Below, in pieces: positions 1 through 4,293 of a DNA stretch of 5,701 bases (position 1 is its first letter; each line of letters opens with the position of its first letter). Below the pieces are notes generated by a model. It was not told the origin of the DNA. It was given only the letters and a program-made list of their open reading frames with translations, and did not search any database. The stretch comes from an uncultured Bacillota bacterium (lineage in GTDB: Bacteria > Bacillota > Clostridia > Peptostreptococcales > Anaerovoracaceae), in the NCBI GenBank assembly GCA_959606705.1, contig CAUHLX010000187.1, positions 1 through 5,701 of the forward strand. Reading direction: 5' to 3'. The translations under genes were made by a program, and so were the position numbers.

Positions 1-2
1 GT

Positions 3-89
3 ACACGGAGCTCTGATGGCAGGAACGTCGATGATAGAGATTTTCCATACCAAGAATTATTTGAGCGGCTGATTTGGGAACGAGGGTAA
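3..89 (+). CDS. Possible 3' end of an upstream gene (partial)
   Basis: The frame beginning at base 3 is open from the window edge to a TAA at 87-89. It encodes 28 residues ending in an amphipathic-looking stretch, FPYQELFERLIWERG. The frame beginning at base 1 is also open, to a TGA at 70-72, so the true frame is not certain. I prefer the first because its composition is more protein-like and it runs further. The fragment is too short to assign to a family, and it could be chance. Confidence 0.35.
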   Translation, partial: TRSSDGRNVDDRDFPYQELFERLIWERG

Positions 90-194
90 AGATACTTTTA
101 AGAAATACGATACGAGTTTCGTGGCTGTGGAGAACGATTGAATCCTCTCCGCGCAAGGCCGAAGCGATTTTAGAATAATAAAGAAGGATTGCCA
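90..194. other. Intergenic gap before the DUF5662 gene
   Basis: This AT-richer stretch lies between the possible upstream gene and the DUF5662 gene. A TAGAAT at 171-176 resembles a -10 box, but no -35 box sits at a normal distance. AGAAGG at 182-187 is a good ribosome binding site, 7 bases before the ATG at 195. I see no convincing terminator. Confidence 0.4.
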
Positions 195-733
195 ATGCAT
201 TGGATCAAACATTTGAAAACGGTAAATCACCACCGAAAGCTGGTGCGCCAGCACTGCTTCAAGGTGGGATTGTATCAACAGGGACTGCTCCACGATCTAT
301 CCAAGTACATGCCGGTGGAGTTTCTGGTAGGTATTTTCAGGGAGACCACAGCCCCAACGAGGAAGAACGCAAGCACAAGGGCTACAGCAGCTCCTGGCTG
401 CATCACAAGGGCCGCAACAAGCATCATCTGGAATACTGGATCGATTACAGCCCGGAAGCCGGGCATCAGATGTGCGGCATGGAGATGCCGGTGCGCTATG
501 TGGTGGAAATGTTCTGCGACCGGATGGCCGCCAGCAAGACTTATCGGAAGGAGCTTTACGATGACCGGGATCCATACGATTACTACATGAGTTCCAAAGA
601 TCACTATCTGCTCCATCCTAATACGAGAGAGCTTTTGGAGCGTTTGCTGACCATGCTCAAGGAGAAGGGAGAGGAAGAGACATTCGCGTACATTCGAAAC
701 GAGGTATTACAACCGAAAGGAAAAAGAAAATGA
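195..733 (+). pseudogene. DUF5662 family protein, frameshifted
   Basis: The family has no established function. The N-terminal part is read from ATG 195, chosen because AGAAGG at 182-187 is well spaced and because MHWIKH is the family's usual beginning. It continues through an HD pair (GLLHDLSKY, residues 30-38) to about base 328. The family sequence then resumes in the frame one base earlier, from AGG at 329 (RYFQGDHSPNEEER, then HHKGRNKHH and MPVRYVVEMFCDRMAASK) to the TGA at 731-733. Joined, the two parts make about 179 residues, close to the family length as I know it. Without the shift, the first frame runs on through unrelated sequence to a stop at 588-590. A loss of 1 base, or 4 or 7, near 327-332 explains the break. 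The histidine-rich pattern and HD pair hint at an HD-like metal-binding fold, which is inference. The stop overlaps the start of the next gene by ATGA, suggesting an operon. The break could be a real mutation or a sequence error. Confidence 0.85.
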
Positions 734-1440
734 CCAAGCGAGCAGCGGAGAGCGTCACCTGTCCCCAGTGCGGGCATCAGCAGGAGGCTGAGATTTACTC
801 AAGCATAAACGTTACGTTGAATCCGGAGGCCAAGGAACGGATTCTCAATCAGGAGTTTTTCAGAATGACTTGTCAGGAATGCGGCGCAGTTCATCAGTTA
901 GCCTACGCTTGTCTGTATCATGACATGGAGCGCAAGCTCATGATTTATCTGATTCCTGGCGACCGGGAGGAGATGAAGGAGAAGCTGGATGAAATTCAGC
1001 ATCACGCGGCGGACGCGGTCAGCGAACTGGAAGCGGGTTACAAGCTGCGGATGGTCAGCGACGTCAACGAGCTGATGGAGAAGATTCGCATCTTTGATCG
1101 GGGACTGTCCGACAAGACGGTGGAGCTGGTCAAGCTGTTCTACTATGCGCAGCTGCGGGAACAGAATCCGGAATTTCAGCCGGAGGCGATCTACTTTGAC
1201 GGAGGAAACGCGGGGAACGCGGACGGCAGGTCCGAAGCGGATGAGGACGCCGGCGCCGGGGCGGACGGTTCCGGATTCGGTTTGATTTTCTCTTTGCCGG
1301 GAGGCAAGGCCGGAACGGTGGAGGTTCCCCCGGATTTTTATCAGAACGTGGAAAAACAGTTCGAAGAGCGGCTGGCGGATCAGCCAGGAGCTGGTTATCA
1401 GACCATCGATCTGGCGTACGCGGCGGCGCTGATCTCGTAA
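730..1440 (+). CDS. CpXC domain-containing protein
   Basis: This 236-residue protein opens with a CpXC-type zinc-ribbon domain: CPQC at residues 11-14 pairs with CQEC at 48-51 to give four candidate zinc ligands. The segment after the second pair (HQLAYACLYHDMERKLMIYLIP) is typical of the family. A charged helical region follows (about 80-150, including IFDRGLSDKTVELVKLFYYA). Next comes a Gly/Ala/Asp-rich linker at about 156-177, then a short C-terminal segment. There is no signal peptide or membrane segment, so it is probably cytoplasmic. The start is supported by AAAGGA at 716-721, 8 bases before the ATG. The gene overlaps the preceding DUF5662 gene by ATGA, which implies translational coupling. 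A terminator follows 39 bases after the stop. The molecular function of CpXC proteins is not established, and I do not assign one. The family call rests on the cysteine spacing and flanking pattern. Confidence 0.85.
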   Translation: MTKRAAESVTCPQCGHQQEAEIYSSINVTLNPEAKERILNQEFFRMTCQECGAVHQLAYACLYHDMERKLMIYLIPGDREEMKEKLDEIQHHAADAVSELEAGYKLRMVSDVNELMEKIRIFDRGLSDKTVELVKLFYYAQLREQNPEFQPEAIYFDGGNAGNADGRSEADEDAGAGADGSGFGLIFSLPGGKAGTVEVPPDFYQNVEKQFEERLADQPGAGYQTIDLAYAAALIS

Positions 1441-1447
1441 CGGCGGT

Positions 1448-1480
1448 GCCGATTGAACTTGTAACGGAATTGTAATCGGC
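1448..1480 (+). repeat. Inverted repeat GCCGATT/AATCGGC
   Basis: GCCGATT at 1448-1454 is perfectly complementary to AATCGGC at 1474-1480, with a 19-base loop. It lies just after the CpXC gene stop and shares two bases with the terminator hairpin that follows. It may be part of the 3' end structure of that mRNA, or an operator. No T tract follows it, so it is not a terminator itself. Confidence 0.35.
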
Positions 1481-1511
1481 CCGGCCTTGACAGGACGGGC
1501 TATTTTCGTTT
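1479..1511 (+). terminator. Probable intrinsic terminator after the CpXC gene
   Basis: GCCCGGCC (1479-1486) pairs with GGACGGGC (1493-1500) over 8 positions with one G-A mismatch. The loop is TTGACA, and an imperfect T-rich tail follows (TATTTTCGTTT). It would end the DUF5662-CpXC transcript. The loop is also a perfect -35 hexamer, so terminator and downstream promoter overlap. Confidence 0.6.
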
Positions 1512-1516
1512 AAAGT
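1487..1516 (+). promoter_or_regulatory. Candidate sigma-A promoter for rtcB2-prfH
   Basis: A perfect TTGACA (1487-1492) is followed at 18 bases by TAAAGT (1511-1516), a 4 of 6 match to TATAAT. At 17 bases the hexamer would be TTAAAG, which is worse. Transcription would begin near 1523. I found no better promoter between here and rtcB2, and none after the second terminator. The good -35 and mediocre -10 leave room for regulation. Confidence 0.5.
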
Positions 1517-1526
1517 ATTTGGTAGA

Positions 1527-1539
1527 CAGGATTTTCCTG
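1527..1539. repeat. CAGGA-TTT-TCCTG inverted repeat near the predicted transcription start
   Basis: CAGGA (1527-1531) and TCCTG (1535-1539) are perfectly complementary around a 3-base centre, a few bases after the predicted start near 1523. It could be an operator or a small 5' hairpin in the leader RNA. The left arm is part of GACAGGAT, which recurs at 1649-1656, so TCCTG could also pair with the later copy. Confidence 0.35.
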
Positions 1540-1566
1540 AATCAGAGAACGAAAGGGTTGATCATT

Positions 1567-1599
1567 ATGTTGGCAAAGAACGAGGAAACAAGAGAATAG
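1567..1599 (+). CDS. Possible leader peptide, 10 codons
   Basis: ATG at 1567 opens a short frame encoding MLAKNEETRE, with a TAG at 1597-1599. GAAAGGG (1551-1557) precedes it by 9 bases, a usable ribosome binding site. It has no run of one amino acid as classical amino-acid attenuators do, although acidic residues are frequent. Part of its ribosome binding site could be hidden by pairing with CAACCC at 1610-1615. The ORF is short enough to be chance. Its place between a promoter and a terminator ahead of a ribosome repair operon is why I list it. Confidence 0.25.
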   Translation: MLAKNEETRE

Positions 1600-1659
1600 G
1601 GCAAGCAGGCAACCCGTGGTCCGCAGGCATTTTTAGAGATTCGACTTTGACAGGATACC

Positions 1660-1687
1660 AACCGCGACGGATTGCCGCGGTTTTTTT
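1660..1687 (+). terminator. Strong intrinsic terminator upstream of rtcB2
   Basis: AACCGCG (1660-1666) pairs perfectly with CGCGGTT (1676-1682) around a 9-base loop, and seven T residues run from 1681 to 1687. This is a textbook rho-independent terminator. It lies about 100 bases before the rtcB2 start and after the only visible promoter, so it either ends a small RNA or acts as an attenuator. Confidence 0.8.
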
Positions 1688-1722
1688 GTGCCCTTTTTTC
1701 CGGAGAACGGATGCCGCGGATC

Positions 1723-1738
1723 GAACAAGCGAACAAGC
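1723..1738. repeat. Tandem GAACAAGC x2
   Basis: An exact 8-base tandem duplication lies between the terminator and the rtcB2 start. It is probably a minor slippage product, and no function is evident. Confidence 0.4.
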
Positions 1739-1775
1739 GAATCATCTGATCGTGAAAAAAGAAGATGAAAATGGA

Positions 1776-1782
1776 AAAGGAG
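1776..1782 (+). promoter_or_regulatory. Ribosome binding site choosing the TTG start of rtcB2
   Basis: AAAGGAG lies 6 bases before TTG at 1789, ideal spacing. The in-frame ATGs at 1765 and 1771 are upstream of or too close to this site. The only purine stretch before ATG 1765 touches the codon. The TTG is therefore the better-supported start, giving a protein eight residues shorter than one starting at 1765. Confidence 0.6.
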
Positions 1783-1788
1783 CATCAT

Positions 1789-2961
1789 TTGAAGCAAGAC
1801 AAAAGATTTGTAAGCAATCAGAACAATGAGGAAACTCCGGAACAGGAGCGGAATCAAGCCTTGGCTCAAAACCCGGTTACCTTAATTGCCTCGGAGAACT
1901 GCTGGATGGAACAGAATGCCATCAATCAGCTGAACGCGCTGAGGAGATTGCCGGGGGTACTGCGCGTGGTGGGGCTGCCGGATCTGCACGCCGGAAGGTC
2001 GCCCATCGGTGTGGCGGTGGAGACGGAGGGAATCCTCTATCCCCATCTGCTGGGCAATGACATCGGCTGCGGGATGGGACTGTTTCGCACGGGAATTCAG
2101 GCGAAACGGTTTAAGCAGGAGCGTTTCGTGACCCGGCTCAACCACATCCGGCGGCTGGAGGATCTTCCCGTGAAAAATCCCTATCCGGAGGAGAGCCCGA
2201 TCTACGATTTGGGGACCATCGGCGGCGGCAATCACTTTGCCGAGTTTCAGACAGTGGAACGGATCGAGGACCGTACCCTGCTGCCGGACTTGGGAAGGGA
2301 ATGGGAGGAAGAGGTCCTCCTGCTGATCCACAGCGGTTCCAGAGGCTACGGTCAGCGGATCGCCGCCAGCTTTTCGGAAGCGGCGGGCGTTTCGCCGGGC
2401 ATCCCGACTGCCAGCGATCTAGGCCGGGAATACACGCGGCTGCACCATGACGCCCTGCTGTGGGCGGAACGGAATCGTCTGCTGGTGGCGGAACAGCTGG
2501 TGGAATATCTGGGGTTTGAGGGACCGGTTACCCGGCTGCTGGACTGTCCCCACAACTTTTTAGAAGAGAGAGAAGACGGGCGGGTCCTTCATCGCAAGGG
2601 AGCGGTTTCCGCGGAGAACCACTTGGTGGTGATCCCTGGTTCGCGAGGCAGTCTGACCTACCTGGCGGCACCGGCCGTGGAGGAAGAACGGCTGGAATTC
2701 TGTCTGCGTTCCCTGTCTCACGGAGCGGGACGAAAATGGGCCAGGTCTCTGTGCAAATCCAGGCTTCGGGACAAATACGACCGGGATTCCATTCGACGGA
2801 CCGGGTTGAAGAGCCAGGTGGTCTGTCACGATACGGAGCTGCTGTATCAGGAGGCGCCGGAAGCCTACAAGAATGTGGAGCAGGTTATCGGTGCGCTGGA
2901 ACAGCACGGGCTGCTTCGGATTGTGGCCACACTTCGGCCCCGGATCACGTACAAGGGTTAG
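1789..2961 (+). CDS. rtcB2: RNA ligase RtcB2 (release factor H-coupled RtcB family)
   Basis: RtcB enzymes are Mn- and GTP-dependent cytoplasmic RNA ligases that join 2',3'-cyclic phosphate (or 3'-phosphate) ends to 5'-hydroxyl ends through a guanylated histidine. Numbered from the TTG start (390 residues), the core motifs appear in order: PDLHAG 64-69, GNDIGCGM 89-96 (metal ligands Asp91 and Cys94), GTIGGGNHF 142-150 (Asn148, His149), HSGSRG 181-186 (His181), PHNF with His255, IPGSRG 282-287, and SHGAGR with His311, the expected guanylated residue. All expected ligands are present, so it should be active. IPGSRG in place of the PGSMG of housekeeping RtcB, the compact length and the prfH neighbour all point to the RtcB2 branch. 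In described E. coli homologues this enzyme reseals 16S rRNA cut at the decoding site by ribotoxins. The start could also be ATG 1765 (398 residues). The prfH start lies 12 bases after the stop. A terminator upstream suggests conditional expression. Confidence 0.95.
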   Translation: MKQDKRFVSNQNNEETPEQERNQALAQNPVTLIASENCWMEQNAINQLNALRRLPGVLRVVGLPDLHAGRSPIGVAVETEGILYPHLLGNDIGCGMGLFRTGIQAKRFKQERFVTRLNHIRRLEDLPVKNPYPEESPIYDLGTIGGGNHFAEFQTVERIEDRTLLPDLGREWEEEVLLLIHSGSRGYGQRIAASFSEAAGVSPGIPTASDLGREYTRLHHDALLWAERNRLLVAEQLVEYLGFEGPVTRLLDCPHNFLEEREDGRVLHRKGAVSAENHLVVIPGSRGSLTYLAAPAVEEERLEFCLRSLSHGAGRKWARSLCKSRLRDKYDRDSIRRTGLKSQVVCHDTELLYQEAPEAYKNVEQVIGALEQHGLLRIVATLRPRITYKG

Positions 2962-2966
2962 GAGGG
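2960..2966 (+). promoter_or_regulatory. Ribosome binding site of prfH overlapping the rtcB2 stop
   Basis: AGGAGGG shares its first two bases with the TAG stop of rtcB2 (2959-2961) and lies 7 bases before the prfH ATG. It is close to perfect and places both genes in one coupled transcription unit. Confidence 0.7.
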
Positions 2967-2973
2967 ACGATCA

Positions 2974-3579
2974 ATGGAAATTCAGTTGAGTTCCGGGCAG
3001 GGCCCGGCAGAATGTGAGCTGGCGGTGGGAAAGCTGCTGCGGGCATTGATGAAGGAAGACCCGGAAATACGGGTCGTAGAGGAAACCAGGGGAAAAAGGG
3101 CGGACAGCTTCCGGTCCGTGCGGATTTCCTGTGGCGATCGGTGGGCGGCGTTGGAGGGCACGGTTCAGTGGATCTGCGTGAGCCCGTATCGACCGCGGCA
3201 TAAAAGGAAAAACTGGTTTGTGGATGTGAGCATTCTCGCGAGCTCCGCCGCTGACCGCGGGGATGATCCGAGGGAAGCGGAGCCGGTTCGATTTGAAACC
3301 TTCCGAAGCGGCGGCCCGGGCGGTCAGCATGTGAACAAGGTGGAGACCGGAGTGCGGGCGATCCATCGGTCCACCGGTCTGTCCGTGGTTTCCACGGAAG
3401 CCAGGAGTCAATATCTGAACAAGAAGCTGGCGCTGAATCGGCTTTGCCAAATTTTGGCGGAGCGGGAGGAGGCCGACCGAGCGGCGCTTCGGCGTTACGG
3501 CCGCTTGGAGCATTACCAGCTGGAACGGGGAAATCCGGTTCGTATTTATGAAGGAATGGAATTCCGTCGGACACGATGA
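2974..3579 (+). CDS. prfH: Peptide chain release factor H
   Basis: This 201-residue class I release factor-like protein carries the catalytic GGQ loop in SGGPGGQHVNK (Gly116-Gly117-Gln118), which enters the peptidyl transferase centre and hydrolyses peptidyl-tRNA. It is much shorter than RF1 or RF2 (about 350 residues). It lacks the N-terminal domain, and I see neither the PxT nor the SPF stop-codon tripeptide. An SPY occurs at 70-72, but I do not read it as codon-recognising. The region after GGQ (RSTGLSVVSTEARSQYLNKKLAL) is typical of the family, and the basic C-terminus (EFRRTR) fits ribosome binding. Full length suggests function, unlike the truncated prfH of E. coli K-12. In described homologues PrfH recognises ribosomes with a cleaved decoding centre and frees the nascent chain, so that the partner RtcB2 can repair the rRNA. 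It is coupled to rtcB2 by a 12-base gap and an excellent ribosome binding site. Confidence 0.95.
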   Translation: MEIQLSSGQGPAECELAVGKLLRALMKEDPEIRVVEETRGKRADSFRSVRISCGDRWAALEGTVQWICVSPYRPRHKRKNWFVDVSILASSAADRGDDPREAEPVRFETFRSGGPGGQHVNKVETGVRAIHRSTGLSVVSTEARSQYLNKKLALNRLCQILAEREEADRAALRRYGRLEHYQLERGNPVRIYEGMEFRRTR

Positions 3580-3588
3580 CTCTGCGGT

Positions 3589-3617
3589 TTGATTCCTGCC
3601 GCATATGGTTATATAAT
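3589..3617 (+). promoter_or_regulatory. Sigma-A promoter of the downstream operon
   Basis: TTGATT (3589-3594) and a perfect TATAAT (3612-3617) are separated by 17 bases. Transcription would start near 3624, about 50 bases before the TTG at 3673. It begins just after the prfH stop. No terminator is visible between prfH and this promoter, so read-through from prfH may add to expression. Confidence 0.75.
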
Positions 3618-3672
3618 GAGAGAATACTAAAACTCAACGGACAGAAAAAACGGAAGGGAAAGGGGACGGACC

Positions 3673-4293
3673 TTGGAGATCGAAAATTGCGGATGGAGCG
3701 AACACGACCAGCAGACAGAATGGTACCGGGAGCTGATGGAATCGATTCCCCAGGCGCGGCGCGGCGGGTTGATCACCAGCGGCGCCTTAGTGGGCGAACG
3801 CTATTTCGACGCAGAGGAACGCCTGCTGGTGGTGGGACGGTCGCCTACGGACTGGAAGGAGAGCGACTTGCGGAAGAACCCCTTTCAACGGGTGAGCAGG
3901 ACCATCAGCCGGTGGCTGCTGGACCGACGGGAGGAGGACTGGTATGAAAACATCGCCCGGACCAGTCTCTATAAGATCGCGCCCCGTTGTGGAGCGCCGC
4001 TGGATTTCGTTTTTCGGGATTACCAGCGGGAGGCCTGCCGCCGGATTCTGATCGAGGAAATAGAACAGCTTCGGCCGGATTACGTGCTGTTTCTCACCGG
4101 CTGGAGCTGGGTGTGGGATTTTGAACTGCCCCTGACTCCTATGCTGAAAGGGGAGGCCATCGAAGCGGCGGGACGATTGGGAGACGCGCGGCTGATCGTT
4201 TCCCGACAGCTGGGCGGGAGAAAACCGGAGGATCAGCTGGTCGAGGGGATCGCGGATTGGATGGAAGAAATGGAAGAGGGAGAAGGAATATGA
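3673..4293 (+). CDS. Unrecognised protein, possible uracil-DNA glycosylase-like fold
   Basis: This 206-residue protein starts at a TTG with AAGGGG (3660-3665) 7 bases upstream, and no in-frame ATG lies near the start. I cannot name its family. Its layout faintly follows the uracil-DNA glycosylase superfamily. LLVVGRSPTDW (51-61) sits where the first catalytic loop would be. ENIARTSLYKIAP (92-104) resembles the segment that carries the conserved Asn in that fold. LRPDYVLFLTGWSWVWDF (133-150) resembles the strand preceding the central Gly/Ala loop. ARLIVSRQLGGRKPED (172-187) stands where a late HP-type motif would be, but with no HP. The match is inference from order and spacing, and key residues are not clearly kept. 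A distant non-catalytic relative is equally possible. No signal peptide or membrane segment is seen, and the C-terminus is acidic. It has its own promoter and overlaps the next gene by ATGA. Confidence 0.6.
   Translation: MEIENCGWSEHDQQTEWYRELMESIPQARRGGLITSGALVGERYFDAEERLLVVGRSPTDWKESDLRKNPFQRVSRTISRWLLDRREEDWYENIARTSLYKIAPRCGAPLDFVFRDYQREACRRILIEEIEQLRPDYVLFLTGWSWVWDFELPLTPMLKGEAIEAAGRLGDARLIVSRQLGGRKPEDQLVEGIADWMEEMEEGEGI

Larger units (their letters stand above)
1523..1764 (+). promoter_or_regulatory. Candidate regulatory leader of rtcB2-prfH
   Basis: This stretch is bounded by the predicted start near 1523 and the rtcB2 translation signals. It holds a small hairpin, a 10-codon ORF with its own ribosome binding site, and a strong terminator at 1660-1687. 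Two further pairings are possible. GGGTTG (1555-1560) with CAACCC (1610-1615) would enclose the small ORF. CGTGGT (1615-1620) with ACCGCG (1661-1666), one G-U pair, would block the terminator's left arm. It therefore has the parts of an attenuator. I could not match it to a known riboswitch or T-box. Alternatively it is a free small RNA of about 165 bases ending at the terminator. Confidence 0.35.

Noticed and set aside
327..340. Programmed -1 frameshifting in the DUF5662 gene.
   Set aside because: No X XXY YYZ slippery heptamer or clear downstream stimulatory structure is visible, and the family is not known to use recoding.
1567..1645. tmRNA-like signals: the AKNEE peptide and GATTCGAC at 1638-1645.
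   Set aside because: The order is wrong for tmRNA, the peptide lacks the ALAA-type end, and there is no tRNA-like acceptor or T arm.
1647..1675. A second promoter from TTGACA at 1647-1652.
   Set aside because: The positions 17 and 18 bases downstream read GATTGC and ATTGCC, which do not resemble a -10 box.
1615..1688. A T-box riboswitch: GTGGTCCGC at 1616-1624 and ACCGCG before the terminator resemble parts of the T-box core.
   Set aside because: The 14-base T-box consensus is not intact at either place, I find no specifier stem, and the downstream genes are not aminoacyl-tRNA synthetase or amino-acid genes.
1882..2331. A 149-codon - strand ORF inside rtcB2.
   Set aside because: It is complementary to the conserved RtcB core and has no start signals, so it is a shadow frame.
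2945..3637. A 230-codon open frame on the - strand opposite prfH.
   Set aside because: It is an antisense shadow of a clearly identified gene, with proline- and arginine-rich low-complexity translation and no ribosome binding site.
3576..3947. A + strand ORF starting at the ATGA overlapping the prfH stop.
   Set aside because: It overlaps the 3673-4293 gene in another frame, spans that gene's promoter, and its product is rich in Arg and Gly without recognisable motifs.
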